A stretch of 25,347 nucleotides of DNA from Chloroflexi bacterium UBA4730 (GCA_002404155.1 DHJC01000081.1:122261-147607), one strand, 5' to 3'. Numbered from the stretch's first letter, positions 1 to 7,717 are shown. Notes: a model not told the origin generated them from the letters alone. Numbers and translations: made by a program.

Positions 1-1502
1 GACTTCTGGGCGATCTGCTTGGTCGTCCAGCCATCGAGGTAGCTCGTCGGGTCCGGGTCCGAGTTGTTCGTGAACATCTCGATGTCGGACCAGAAGTGGT
101 TCGCGCCGTCCGGCGAGGTGTTCGTGAAGAACGTCGCCGCCGGCGTCTGCAGCAGCGTGACGCTGAACCCGGCCTTCTCCCAGTTGGTCTTCTCGATCGC
201 CTGGGTCGCCTGGCGGACCGCGTTCACGGTGGTGTTATAGGTGAGCTTGAGCTGGATGCCGTTCTTGGCGCGGATGTTGTCCGTGCCGAGCTTCCAACCC
301 GCGTCGTCGAGCATCTTGCCCGCCGCGACCGGGTCGAACGTGTTGCAGAAGGTCGTGGTGGCGGTGGACTCGAAGTCCGGAACGCCGGTGATGATGTTGC
401 AGCCTGGCTTCCCCGTGAGGCCGTCGCCGTAGAGCTGCACCGCGACGGTCTTACGGTCCGTCGCCATGGCGAGGGCCTTGCGGACGATGAGTCCGTCCGG
501 CCCGTTGAAGAACGGGTGCTTCGTCGACGGCTCGCCACGCAGGTCGCCGGCCGCGTTCGGGTTGGCGAAGTTGAGCAGGATCCGCTCGACGCTCGAGCCG
601 TACACCGAGAGCATCGTGCCCTTGGTGCTGGCCGCGATCATCGGCGTGAGGATGTTCGCCGCGACCTGGAGGTTCCACGAGTAGTCGACATCGCCGGTCT
701 GGAAGACCGCGCGGGCCGAGGACTCAGCGTCGCCGCCACCTTTGAAATTGACCGTCTTGAAGTACGGCTTGTTCGGGTCCCGGTAGTTCGGATTCGCAGC
801 GTACGTGACGACGTCACCCGGCTTGAAGTCGGTGACCGTGTACGGGCCGGTCCCGATTGGCTTCAAGTTGCCCGGCGCGTCTTTCATTTTTGCGCCAGTG
901 AAATTCGCAAACTGGGCCTTCTGGAGAATGCCGCAGCTGAAGCCCACGCCCCACTGGTAGACATTCGGGTTCGGCGAGTCGTAGGTGATGACCACAGTAT
1001 TGGCGTCTTTGGCGACGACCGACTTCACGCCTTCGGTGTTGCTCTCGGTCGTCGACGCGGTCGCCGGGTCATGCTGCTGCTGCTCGGTGAAGACCACGTC
1101 ATCGGCGGTGAACGGTGTGCCGTCCGACCACTTCACTCCCTGTCGCAACTTCCATGTGACGGTGGTGAAGTCAGCCGAGACGCCGCCGTTGGCGACGGTC
1201 GGGATCTCGGCCCCCAGCCCATTCGCCAGCGCTTTGCCATCCGGACCCCACGATGCGAGCGGCTCGATGACGAGACGCGAGGCGTCGTTGTCTTTGGTGC
1301 CGGTCGCTTGGTGCGGGTTGAGGATCGTCGGTGCCTGCCAGTACAGGATCTTCAGCTCACCGCCGTCACCCCGCTTGAACGCTGCCCCACCCGAGGCCCC
1401 CGCCGAGCCCGATGCTGACGGGCTCGTGGTCCCCGACTGGGCGCATGCGGCTGCGAGAATGACCGCGCTGAAGCTGATTGCCAAAGCTGAACGCCAGCGC
1501 AT
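1..1502 (-). CDS. Peptide ABC transporter solute-binding lipoprotein (SBP family 5), 3' partial
   Basis: The minus-strand frame is open for 500 codons from ATG at 1502 to the window edge, so the C-terminus is missing. The N-terminus (MRWRSALAISFSAVILAAAC) is a lipoprotein signal with Cys20 as the probable lipidated residue, followed by a Ser/Gly/Ala-rich linker. Downstream are hallmarks of the DppA/OppA-type SBP_bac_5 fold: LKILYWQAPTILNPH near the start of the mature domain, then a WKLRQGVKWSDGTPFTADDV block, and later IGTGPYTVTDFKPGD. A GGAGGGG ribosome-binding site lies 3-9 nt before the ATG. The family binds oligopeptides or related solutes outside the membrane and hands them to an ABC permease; no permease genes are visible, as they would lie to the left. 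Substrate cannot be told from sequence. The family call is firm. Confidence 0.93.
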   Translation of the reverse strand, partial: MRWRSALAISFSAVILAAACAQSGTTSPSASGSAGASGGAAFKRGDGGELKILYWQAPTILNPHQATGTKDNDASRLVIEPLASWGPDGKALANGLGAEIPTVANGGVSADFTTVTWKLRQGVKWSDGTPFTADDVVFTEQQQHDPATASTTESNTEGVKSVVAKDANTVVITYDSPNPNVYQWGVGFSCGILQKAQFANFTGAKMKDAPGNLKPIGTGPYTVTDFKPGDVVTYAANPNYRDPNKPYFKTVNFKGGGDAESSARAVFQTGDVDYSWNLQVAANILTPMIAASTKGTMLSVYGSSVERILLNFANPNAAGDLRGEPSTKHPFFNGPDGLIVRKALAMATDRKTVAVQLYGDGLTGKPGCNIITGVPDFESTATTTFCNTFDPVAAGKMLDDAGWKLGTDNIRAKNGIQLKLTYNTTVNAVRQATQAIEKTNWEKAGFSVTLLQTPAATFFTNTSPDGANHFWSDIEMFTNNSDPDPTSYLDGWTTKQIAQK

Positions 1503-1636
1503 GTGCCCCTCCAATATCCGTCCCCGCCAGCGCTCCGCTACGTCCTATCACCCTGGTCGGGATTTGCGGACTGTATTAGGAGTAGCACCCCCGGGACAAG
1601 GCGGTTCACGTCCGATTGGACGGAAGTGGGACAGGT

Positions 1637-1926
1637 AGGCCGAGCAGGCCTGTAAGCCGAGTTCTGTCGTTGGACGGTCATCTCTCTGGGACGGGGGTCG
1701 CCCCCCGCCTCTAGCGACCTACCCGGGAGCGGTGCGGGCCGCACCATTGCCCCCTGCGCGGTCTTGCACCCGACGGAGCTTGCCCGTTTCACCCGCGTTT
1801 CCGCGGTTCGTCACTGTGGCGCTGGTCCTCGCCTCGCGGCGGGCGGGTGTTACCCGCCGTCGTGCCCTGCGGTGCCCGGACTTTCCTCGACGGCTTGCGC
1901 CGCCGCGACCATCTGGCCTGCTCGGC
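1637..1926 (-). ncRNA. rnpB: RNase P RNA (bacterial type A-like)
   Basis: On the minus strand the conserved blocks occur in order: GAGGAAAGTCCGGGC (P4 5' half region), GGTAACACCCG, GAAACGGGCAAGCTCC, GGGTAGGTCGCTAGAGGCG, AGAGAGATGACCGTC and ACAGAACTCGGCTTACAGG. The ends form a 12-bp P1 helix: GCCGAGCAGGCC at 1926-1915 pairs with GGCCTGCTCGGC at 1649-1638. RNase P RNA is the catalytic subunit that removes tRNA 5' leaders. Length of about 290 nt is within, though toward the short end of, the bacterial range. The 5' end is set by P1 and by a TAGAAT box just upstream; the 3' end is approximate to a few nt. ORFs through this region are spurious. Confidence 0.96.
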
Positions 1927-1932
1927 TGCTCC

Positions 1933-1938
1933 ATTCTA
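1933..1938 (-). promoter_or_regulatory. Candidate -10 box of rnpB
   Basis: TAGAAT on the minus strand ends 6 nt before the predicted first base of RNase P RNA (1926). It lies in the short gap between the upstream CDS stop (1954) and the RNA. No convincing -35 was seen, and readthrough from the upstream genes is also possible. Confidence 0.4.
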
Positions 1939-1953
1939 TCGGTCGGCCGTCGG

Positions 1954-2631
1954 CTAGAGGAGCTCCAGGGCGGCGGCCAGGGCCGTTTCGGTGAGCGGCC
2001 GGCCCGATTCGTTCGCGTACAGCTCCGCCAACGGGCGGGCAGGCGCGCCCGCGTCGCGCGCCAGCCGCACGACGTCGGTGAGTCCGCAGCCGAGCGAGGC
2101 GTGCCGCCACTCGGTCAGGACGACGCCCCGATCCGTCCGCACGGCATTCAGGCGCACGAGGGCGCCGTGCACGATGACCTCCGGCCACTCCGCGAGCGCA
2201 CCGCGGCGCGCGATCCGCGGGACCCCGAGCGCGACGAGCGCCGGGCCGTCCGCGGCCACGGCGCGCTCGACCGCGACCTTCGCCCGGACGACATCGGCAA
2301 GATCGTCGGCGGCCGGCGCGCCGAGCAGATCCTCGATGAGCAGCCACGGCCACGCCGGCACCATCGTCGGCGGGATCCCGCGAGCGTGCACCACCGGCAC
2401 GCGGTCGGTCTTGCGCGCAAGATGCGGAAGCAGCTTGACCTCGAGCGAGCTGTGCGGCGGTACGCGCTTCACGATGAGCGTGCGACGGGCGCCATCCTGG
2501 GTGAAATGCACGCGATCGAGCTCGGCCTCGGTCGTGTCCTGCACGATCTCCTCGCTGACCTCGGTCACCTCGGTGCGGAGGCTGCGGGAAATGAAGCTCG
2601 TGAGCGGGTCGGGCGCGCGCTCGTCACTCAC
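1954..2631 (-). CDS. APH-fold protein, probable pseudokinase
   Basis: The product is about 225 aa with an aminoglycoside-phosphotransferase-like layout. Numbered from the ATG at 2643, it has a beta-strand lysine (LIVKR, Lys59) and a following Glu68. The hinge-like WPWLLIEDLLG is at 99-109, and a catalytic-loop-like HGALVRLNAV is at 159-168. A metal-site-like VLTEW is at 175-179, followed by LTDVVRLARD. Family members normally have HGDxxxxN and (I/L)DW; here the catalytic Asp is Ala161 and the DW Asp is Glu178, so phosphotransfer looks unlikely. GTG at 2631 is preferred because GAGG lies 8 nt upstream; ATG 2643 is the alternative. It overlaps or abuts the stop of the RNase H gene (2624-2626), suggesting one operon. 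The fold call is moderate; the pseudokinase label is inference. Confidence 0.6.
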   Translation of the reverse strand: MSDERAPDPLTSFISRSLRTEVTEVSEEIVQDTTEAELDRVHFTQDGARRTLIVKRVPPHSSLEVKLLPHLARKTDRVPVVHARGIPPTMVPAWPWLLIEDLLGAPAADDLADVVRAKVAVERAVAADGPALVALGVPRIARRGALAEWPEVIVHGALVRLNAVRTDRGVVLTEWRHASLGCGLTDVVRLARDAGAPARPLAELYANESGRPLTETALAAALELL

Positions 2632-3034
2632 GCGGTGCCTCATCGATCGCGCGGTTCACGAGCGCGTCAGCGAGCCCGTTGAGCTCACGCGGCACGTGTT
2701 CGATCGTGCGCTTCGGGAACCGCGCGAGCAGCTCACCCGCGCGGAGCGCGAGCGGCCGAAGGCCGGGATGTTTGATCTTCCAGACTCCCTTCATCTGCTG
2801 GACCACGAGCAGCGAGTCCATGCGCACGTCGAGCTCGTCGATGCCGCGCCGCTCGGCTTCCTCGAGGCCGATGATCAGCGCGGTGTACTCGGCGACGTTG
2901 TTCGTCGCGTGTCCGAGGAAGCGCATCAGCTCGGCGATCACAGTGCCCCGCTCGTCGAGCAGCACGGCACCCGATCCGGCGGGACCGGGGTTCCCCCGGG
3001 CGCCGCCATCCGCGTACAGCGTCGCGCGTGTCAC
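2624..3034 (-). CDS. RNase HI-family protein (reverse-transcriptase-like RNase H)
   Basis: The 136-aa product is a compact RNase H fold. It starts with the signature YADGGARGNPGPAGSG (Asp9) and continues with NNVAEYTALI (Glu49), VRMDSLLVVQQM (Asp73) and ELNGLADALVNRAI (Asp123). All four acidic residues of the two-metal site are present, so the enzyme should cleave the RNA strand of RNA-DNA hybrids. The LADALVNRA ending is typical of the short bacterial RNase HI homologues related to YpdQ/YpeP rather than E. coli RnhA. Its ATG overlaps the stop of the upstream dehydratase gene by 4 nt (3031-3034), which indicates translational coupling. Confidence 0.92.
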   Translation of the reverse strand: MTRATLYADGGARGNPGPAGSGAVLLDERGTVIAELMRFLGHATNNVAEYTALIIGLEEAERRGIDELDVRMDSLLVVQQMKGVWKIKHPGLRPLALRAGELLARFPKRTIEHVPRELNGLADALVNRAIDEAPRE

Positions 3035-3981
3035 GCGAGGAAGCCGGCCAACCGGTCCGGATCGACGTTGCCGCCGGACACGATCGCGACGACCCGCTCC
3101 CCGGCCTTCGGCCTGACCGCACCGCAGAGCAGCGCGCCCACCGCCGCAGCGCCGGCGGGCTCGGCCACGATCCGCGCCCGCGCGACCAGGAACCGGAGGC
3201 CCTCGAGGATCGCCTCGTCCGAGATGACGACGACGTCCGCGACGTCGCGCGTGATGATCTCGAGATTGCGCTCGCCGGCGAAGGGCGCGGCGAGACCGTC
3301 GGCGATCGTGTGGACCGAGTCCAGACGGACGGAGTGGCCGGCGTCGAGCGCCTTCCTGACGCCCTGGGCGCCCTCGGGCTCGACCCCGACGATCCGCGCC
3401 CCAGGCCGCAGCGCTTTCAGCCCGAGTGCGACACCCGAGATGAGGCCGCCACCTCCGACCGGTACGACGACCAGGTCGACATCCGGCACGTCCTCGACGA
3501 TCTCGAGACCGACCGAGGCGTGACCGGCGATGACGTCGTCGTCGTCGAACGGGTGCAGGAAGTGAAGGCCCTGGGCCTGGAGCGCCTGGACCATCGGCAG
3601 GAGCTGGGTCATCGTCGGCGCAAACCGGATCTCGCCGCCGTAGCCCCGGGTGGCGTCGATCTTCGTCTTCGGCGCGGTCTCGGGCATGACGACGGTCACG
3701 TGGACGCCGTGGGCGCGTCCGGCGTACGCGATCGCTTGCGCGGCGTTACCCGCGCTCATCGTCACGACCCCCGCCGCTCGCTGCGCCGGGGAGAGTCGGG
3801 ACATCGCGTAGACCGCGCCGCGGACCTTGAACGAGCCGGTCCGCTGGAGGTTCTCCAGCTTGAGGAATGCCTGGGCGCCGATCCGCTCGCCGAGCGAGTG
3901 GCTCGAGACCAGGGGCGTCCGGAGCACGTGGCCCGCGATCGCCGACCGGGCACGCTGGGCGTCAGCGAGCCCGACGGTCAT
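3031..3981 (-). CDS. PLP-dependent threonine/serine ammonia-lyase
   Basis: The 316-aa product is a fold-type II PLP enzyme. LENLQRTGSFKVRGA places the Schiff-base lysine at Lys52, SAGNAAQ at 76-82 is the substrate loop (usually SAGNHAQ), and VPVGGGGLISG near 174-183 is the phosphate-binding glycine loop. It lacks the C-terminal ACT regulatory domain of biosynthetic IlvA, so its length matches TdcB-type catabolic threonine dehydratases or serine/threonine racemase-like enzymes. The probable reaction is L-threonine (or serine) to 2-oxoacid plus ammonia. The ATG at 3981 has a strong GGAGAGG ribosome-binding site 5-11 nt upstream. The gene begins 20 nt after the tRNA on the same strand, so it could share its transcript. 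Exact substrate is uncertain. Confidence 0.9.
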   Translation of the reverse strand: MTVGLADAQRARSAIAGHVLRTPLVSSHSLGERIGAQAFLKLENLQRTGSFKVRGAVYAMSRLSPAQRAAGVVTMSAGNAAQAIAYAGRAHGVHVTVVMPETAPKTKIDATRGYGGEIRFAPTMTQLLPMVQALQAQGLHFLHPFDDDDVIAGHASVGLEIVEDVPDVDLVVVPVGGGGLISGVALGLKALRPGARIVGVEPEGAQGVRKALDAGHSVRLDSVHTIADGLAAPFAGERNLEIITRDVADVVVISDEAILEGLRFLVARARIVAEPAGAAAVGALLCGAVRPKAGERVVAIVSGGNVDPDRLAGFLA

Positions 3982-4001
3982 CGATCCCTCTCCTCGCTCA
4001 G

Positions 4002-4075
4002 TGGGCCCGCCAGGATTCGAACCTGGGACCAGCAGATTATGAGTCCGCCGCTCTGGACCACTGAGCTACGGGCCC
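4002..4075 (-). tRNA. tRNA with CAT anticodon (Met or, more likely, lysidine-type Ile2)
   Basis: The minus strand folds as a complete cloverleaf. The acceptor stem is GGGCCCG/CGGGCCC with discriminator A, the D arm is GCTC...GAGC, the anticodon stem is GCGGA/TCTGC with loop CTCATAA (anticodon CAT), and the T arm is built around GGTTCGAATCC. No CCA is encoded. The D loop lacks the GG-plus-long-loop features of initiator tRNA, and the 1-72 pair is a normal G-C, so it is not the initiator. The C4-G69, C5-G68 and C6-G67 pairs match identity elements known for TilS recognition in E. coli tRNA-Ile2, and GACTCATAATC is typical of Ile2. Ile2 is therefore favoured over elongator Met, but this is inference. 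Confidence 0.95.
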
Positions 4076-4087
4076 TAGGAGCCGGCG

Positions 4088-4144
4088 CGCGCGAGCGGGC
4101 TCGCGCGGCGACGACGGGCCCGAACGAGCGAAGCGAGCGGGCCC
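4088..4144. repeat. Two GC-rich inverted repeats between tRNA and parA
   Basis: CGCGCGAG (4088-4095) and CTCGCGCG (4100-4107) form an 8-bp stem with a CGGG loop. A second pair, GGGCCCG (4116-4122) and CGGGCCC (4138-4144), repeats the 7-bp sequence of the tRNA acceptor stem and encloses a GAGCGAAGCGAG spacer. The region lies upstream of both the tRNA (minus) and parA (plus). Function is unknown; neither repeat has a T-run. No match to the parS consensus TGTTTCACGTGAAACA was seen here. Confidence 0.5.
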
Positions 4145-4236
4145 CGCCCAGATGGTACGCAGAGCCCGATCAGCACCTATGCTCAATAGCGCGCGCCGCT
4201 TCCACGCGCGGGTATTAGAGCGACGGGAGTGGGCGT

Positions 4237-5004
4237 TTGGGCAAGGTCATTGCGCTTGCGAACCAAAAGGGTGGCGTCGGCAAGACCACCTGCGCCATCA
4301 ACCTCGGCGGAGCGCTCGCCCAGCTCGGTAACACCGTCCTCTGCATCGACCTCGATCCCCAGGCCAACCTCACCGTCGGCCTCGGCGTGGACCTCGGCTC
4401 GGTCGAACGCGGCATGGCGAACGTCCTCATCGAACCCGAGGCGAGCCTCGCGTCGATCATCCTGCACACGACGACGAAGCACCTGGACGTCGCGCCGACG
4501 AACATCGACCTCTCGGCCGCGGAGGTCGAGCTCTTCAGCGCGATCGGCCGGGAGATGGCGCTCCGCGACAAACTCACGAAAGAGATCGTCGAGCGGTACG
4601 ACTACATCCTCATCGATTGCCCGCCGACGCTCGGGCTGCTGACGTTGAACGCGCTCGTCAGCGCGAACGGCGTGATCATCCCGGTGCAGACGCAGTACTA
4701 CGCGCTCAAGGGCGTCGCGGCCCTGCTCAAGATCATCAAGACCGTGCAGGACCGCCTCAACCCGAAGCTCAAGGTCCTCGGGATGCTGCCGACGTTCTAC
4801 GACAGTCGCACGATCCTCGGACGCGACATGCTCGATTCGCTCCGCGACCTCGGCGACCATCAGGTCTTCCGGACCGTCATCCGTCAATCGGTGAAGATCG
4901 GCGAAGCGCCGACGGCCGGCGTGCCGATCACGGCCTACGACCCGAAGTCGGACGCGGCAAAGGCATTCATCGATCTCGCGAAGGAGGTGGCGAATGCTCA
5001 CTAA
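4237..5004 (+). CDS. parA: ParA/Soj chromosome-partitioning ATPase
   Basis: The 255-aa product has a deviant Walker A KGGVGKTT at 11-18, the IDLDPQAN block at 37-44 and the Walker B-type ILIDCPPT near 128. It ends with the RQSVKIGEAP and YDPKSDAAKAF blocks typical of chromosomal Soj/ParA. It binds DNA non-specifically as an ATP dimer and is released by ParB, moving origins apart. TTG at 4237 is the only usable start: the frame is closed by a TAG at 4216-4218, and a GGGAGTGGG purine stretch precedes it. The last codons overlap the parB start by 11 nt. The length is that of chromosomal rather than plasmid ParA, which usually carries an extra N-terminal HTH. Confidence 0.96.
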   Translation: MGKVIALANQKGGVGKTTCAINLGGALAQLGNTVLCIDLDPQANLTVGLGVDLGSVERGMANVLIEPEASLASIILHTTTKHLDVAPTNIDLSAAEVELFSAIGREMALRDKLTKEIVERYDYILIDCPPTLGLLTLNALVSANGVIIPVQTQYYALKGVAALLKIIKTVQDRLNPKLKVLGMLPTFYDSRTILGRDMLDSLRDLGDHQVFRTVIRQSVKIGEAPTAGVPITAYDPKSDAAKAFIDLAKEVANAH

Positions 5005-5920
5005 GAGCGGTAAGTCGTTCCGCGAGGCGGGGACCCGCATCTTCCAGCAAGAGCGCGAGGCCCAGCACGGCATCGTGAGCCTCCTCGCGTCGAAAGGCCC
5101 CAATTCGATCAAGGAGCTTCCGGTCGAAAAGGTCGTGCCGAACCCGGAGCAGCCGCGCATGACGTTCCACGAGGAGACGCTCCAGGAGCTTGCCGCATCG
5201 ATCCGGGAGCACGGCGTGCTGCAGCCGATCCTCGTACGGCCCGCCGGCGACGCCTTCCAGATCATCGCGGGCGAGCGCCGCTGGCGCGCCTCCAAGCTCG
5301 CGGGCAAGGAGACGATCCCGGCGATCATCGAACGCTTCGACGACGCGACCGCGCTCGAGATCGCACTCATCGAGAACCTCCAGCGGGAGGACCTCTCGCC
5401 GCTCGACGAGGCGATCATCTACAAGAAGATGACTGACGAGCTCGGATACTCGATCCGCAACCTCGCGGGCAAGCTCGGCAAGGACAAGGGCTACGTCGAG
5501 AACCGTTTGCGTCTCGCGATGGCGCCCGACGACGTTCGTGAGATGGTCGCCGCTCGCTACGACACGCTCTCGGCGGCGTACGAGCTGATGAAGATCGACG
5601 ACAAGCGCCGCCGGAAGTCGCTCGCGAAGCAGGTCGTCGCCGGCAAGCTCACCCTCATCCGGCTGCGCGACAAGGTCGAGCGCGTGCTCAATCCGGAGCA
5701 GGCGGGCCCGAGGTCGGCACCGGCCATTCCCCCGCTCCGGGATGACTCGCTCATCACCGCGACGCGCAAGCTGAACGAGGCGTTGCAGGAGCTCGCGCGC
5801 GCGGTCGGCGAGGATGGCAGCTCGAACATCGCGGACCAGGATCGGACCAACCTCGCGAAGTTCCTGACCATCAGCCGGGCTCGGATGGACAACCTGGTCG
5901 CGCGGCTGCGCTCGCGGTGA
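4994..5920 (+). CDS. parB: ParB/Spo0J partition protein
   Basis: The 308-aa product has the CTP-binding ParB/Srx core: VPNPEQPR at 48-55, REHGVLQPILVR, then the GERRWRA C-motif at 93-99 and IENLQREDLSPLDEA at 126-140. A helix-turn-helix follows around 153-175 (IRNLAGKLGKDKGYVENRLRL region), and the C-terminal region would dimerise. ParB binds parS, slides as a CTP-dependent clamp and stimulates ParA. The N-terminal 37 residues before the core are longer than in minimal members and could hold the ParA-stimulating segment. The ATG lies inside the last codons of parA with AAGGAGG just upstream, so the pair is translationally coupled. No consensus parS was found in the window. Confidence 0.95.
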   Translation: MLTKSGKSFREAGTRIFQQEREAQHGIVSLLASKGPNSIKELPVEKVVPNPEQPRMTFHEETLQELAASIREHGVLQPILVRPAGDAFQIIAGERRWRASKLAGKETIPAIIERFDDATALEIALIENLQREDLSPLDEAIIYKKMTDELGYSIRNLAGKLGKDKGYVENRLRLAMAPDDVREMVAARYDTLSAAYELMKIDDKRRRKSLAKQVVAGKLTLIRLRDKVERVLNPEQAGPRSAPAIPPLRDDSLITATRKLNEALQELARAVGEDGSSNIADQDRTNLAKFLTISRARMDNLVARLRSR

Positions 5921-6120
5921 CGGGGATGGCGGACCGCCGCGGGATCTCGTTCCGCGATTCGGCGATCACGTTCGCGTTCATGACGGCGGTCGTCGCGGTG
6001 CTCGCCGTCGGCCTCCTCGTCGTGCTCGACCCGCGGTCACAGGCTTTCTGGGCTGTCAAGTTCAGCGACCTGGGCACGAGCGTGAGAGCCGTCATCAACA
6101 GCCTTCCCTGGGTCCACTAA
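5917..6120 (+). CDS. Small single-TM protein in the parAB operon
   Basis: The 67-aa ORF begins with GTG overlapping the parB stop (GTGA at 5917-5920); ATG at 5926 is an alternative start. A short basic N-terminus (MADRRGISFRDS) is followed by one hydrophobic helix of about 22 residues (FAFMTAVVAVLAVGLLVVLD). The tail ends in NSLPWVH. The protein is probably inserted in the cytoplasmic membrane. I do not recognise a family. The tight coupling to parB supports it being a real gene, but a role in segregation is not shown. Confidence 0.6.
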   Translation: MTGMADRRGISFRDSAITFAFMTAVVAVLAVGLLVVLDPRSQAFWAVKFSDLGTSVRAVINSLPWVH

Positions 6121-6127
6121 ACGGTCT

Positions 6128-6158
6128 GACCCGCCGCCTCCGGGGTAAGGGTCGGGTC
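6128..6158. terminator. Candidate bidirectional hairpin between convergent genes
   Basis: GACCCG at 6128-6133 pairs with CGGGTC at 6153-6158 in the 37-nt gap between the convergent stops at 6120 and 6158. The loop is long and there is no T-run, so this is only a weak terminator candidate. Confidence 0.25.
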
Positions 6159-6301
6159 TAGCGCTCGACCGGGATCGGCTGCTCGACGATCCGCTTCTGG
6201 ACCGGGATGTCGCGCATGATGGCGAGGCCGGTCGCGACGAGGCCCAGGCCGGAAAGCAGGAGAAGCGCGGCGTCGCTACCCAGGAATGCGTTGAGCTGCA
6301 T
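6158..6301 (-). CDS. 47-aa single-TM protein
   Basis: The short ORF starts at ATG 6301 with a well-spaced GGAGG (GGAGGCGCGAAC-ATG). It encodes MQLNAFLGSDAALLLLSGLG and continues through one transmembrane helix (about residues 8-28) to a charged tail ending QPIPVER. A longer in-frame version would start at 6400, but its first 33 residues lack membrane character and the internal ATG has the ribosome-binding site. Orientation and helix suggest a small membrane peptide with a cytoplasmic C-terminus. No family was recognised. It lies between the parAB operon and the CNNM-type transporter gene and is convergent with the former. Confidence 0.6.
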   Translation of the reverse strand: MQLNAFLGSDAALLLLSGLGLVATGLAIMRDIPVQKRIVEQPIPVER

Positions 6302-6415
6302 GTTCGCGCCTCCTTGGCTGTCTCTCGATCCAACGGCCGTGTTGAGGAGGACACGCAACCGGGGTGCCATCGAGCGGCCGAGCGGGTCGTCGCTCATCAA
6401 CAGTTGGGTAACGGC

Positions 6416-7717
6416 TCAACCGCGTGGGGGTAACTCCTTCGCCTTCGCCTTCACCTGCGCCACCCGCCGGCCATCCACGGCGGTCACGGTGAACCGGTAG
6501 TCCTCGACGTCGAGCGTGTCGCCCACCTGTGCGAGCCTGCCCAGGCGGCCGAAGACCATGCCGCCGACCGTGTCGTATGACTCGTCATCGAGGTCCATAC
6601 CGAGGCGCTCGCGCACGTCGGACAGCGGCATCAGCCCGTTGATCAGGAATACGCCGTTCTCCTCTCGGAGCATCGGAAGCTCCCGGTCGAACTCGTCCTG
6701 GACCTCCCCGACGAGCTCTTCGATCACGTCTTCGAGCGTCACCAGTCCCGCAGTGCCGCCGAACTCGTCGATGACGATGGCGAGCTGCACGCGCTCGCGA
6801 CGGAACTGCGCGAGCGCGCGATCGAGGTGGGCGGTCTCCGGGAGGTACAGCGGCCTGCGCATGAGATCCCGGACCGTCTTGTCTGCCGGCGCGCCGACGA
6901 CGTCCTTCACGTGGATGACGCCGACGACATGGTCGAGGTCGTCCCGGTAGACGGGGATGCGGGTGAACGGGCTCTGCCGGAGCAGCTCGACGACCCCCGC
7001 GACGGTGGTGTCGTCCGGGACCGCGACGATCTCGGTCCGCGGGACCATCACCTGCCGGACGAGCGTCTCCGCGAAGTCCAGCGCATTCCCGACCAGGACC
7101 CGCTCCGATTCCTGGAGGATCCCGTTCTTGGTCGAGGCCGCGACGAGCATCCGCAGCTCCTCCGCGCTGTGGGCCTGCGCCTCCGCGCCCGGACGGACGC
7201 CGAAGAGCCGGAGCACCGCGAACGCGCTCCCGTTGATCACGTAGGTGAACGGCCGCATGACCGAGTGGAAGAGATCGAGCGGATACGCGGTCCAGAGCGC
7301 GAGCTCGAGCGCGCGCTCGAGCGCGAGGTACTTCGGCGCAAGCTCGGCGATGACGACGGTGCAATACGTCACGAGCGCGAACGCGACGAGGAAGCTGACG
7401 ATCGAGACCAACACGGGACTCAGCGCTCCGAGCGGCCCGAACAGCGGCTCGAGGATGCGCCCAACGACGGGCTCTCCGACGAGCCCGAGACCGAGCGCCG
7501 CCAGCGTGACGCCAAGCTGGATCGCCGAGATGTAGGAGTCCAGCGAGAGCAGGATCCGCATCGCCTTCCGCGCGCGCGCGCTGCCGACCTCGACGAGCTC
7601 CTGCAGCTGCGTGCCGCGCACGCGCACGAACGCGTACTCCGCCGCGACGAAGAACGCGTTCACGATGAGGAGGACGACGAAGATGACGAGGCCAAAGCCC
7701 GTCGCGCCCGGGTCCAT
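6416..7717 (-). CDS. CNNM/CorC (HlyC-like) family membrane protein with CBS domains
   Basis: The 433-aa product has the DUF21-CBS-CBS-CorC_HlyC architecture. Four N-terminal hydrophobic segments include FGLVIFVVLLIVNAFFVAAE, SAIQLGVTLAALGLG and the VVIAELAPKYLAL region that matches the conserved acidic-Pro-Lys motif of DUF21. VMVPRTEIVAVPDD opens the first CBS repeat, and VQLAIVIDEFGGTAGLVTLEDVIEELVGEV is the classic end of the second (given here only as a landmark at about 315-345). The family is linked to Mg2+/Co2+ export or homeostasis; older hemolysin labels are misleading. ATG 7717 is chosen; a GAGAAT box 8 nt upstream would give a leaderless mRNA, and GTG 7738 is the alternative. The gene is divergent from moaD-moaE across 33 bp. 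Reading the frame further upstream to 8413 gives no family-like sequence. Confidence 0.9.
   Translation of the reverse strand: MDPGATGFGLVIFVVLLIVNAFFVAAEYAFVRVRGTQLQELVEVGSARARKAMRILLSLDSYISAIQLGVTLAALGLGLVGEPVVGRILEPLFGPLGALSPVLVSIVSFLVAFALVTYCTVVIAELAPKYLALERALELALWTAYPLDLFHSVMRPFTYVINGSAFAVLRLFGVRPGAEAQAHSAEELRMLVAASTKNGILQESERVLVGNALDFAETLVRQVMVPRTEIVAVPDDTTVAGVVELLRQSPFTRIPVYRDDLDHVVGVIHVKDVVGAPADKTVRDLMRRPLYLPETAHLDRALAQFRRERVQLAIVIDEFGGTAGLVTLEDVIEELVGEVQDEFDRELPMLREENGVFLINGLMPLSDVRERLGMDLDDESYDTVGGMVFGRLGRLAQVGDTLDVEDYRFTVTAVDGRRVAQVKAKAKELPPRG

Noticed and set aside
96..1418. Long plus-strand ORF of 440 aa
   Set aside because: Arg/Val-rich shadow of the minus-strand solute-binding protein, which has clear family motifs, a lipoprotein signal and a ribosome-binding site.
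1732..3523. Overlapping plus-strand ORFs of 316 and 510 aa
   Set aside because: They run antisense through RNase P RNA, the APH-like, RNase H and dehydratase genes; composition is Arg/Ser/Pro-biased without motifs.
4076..4236. parS or replication-origin site near parA
   Set aside because: No sequence close to the parS consensus and no DnaA-box cluster was found; only GC-rich inverted repeats.
4183..5418. 411-aa minus-strand ORF over parA-parB
   Set aside because: Antisense shadow; parA and parB are unambiguous on the plus strand.
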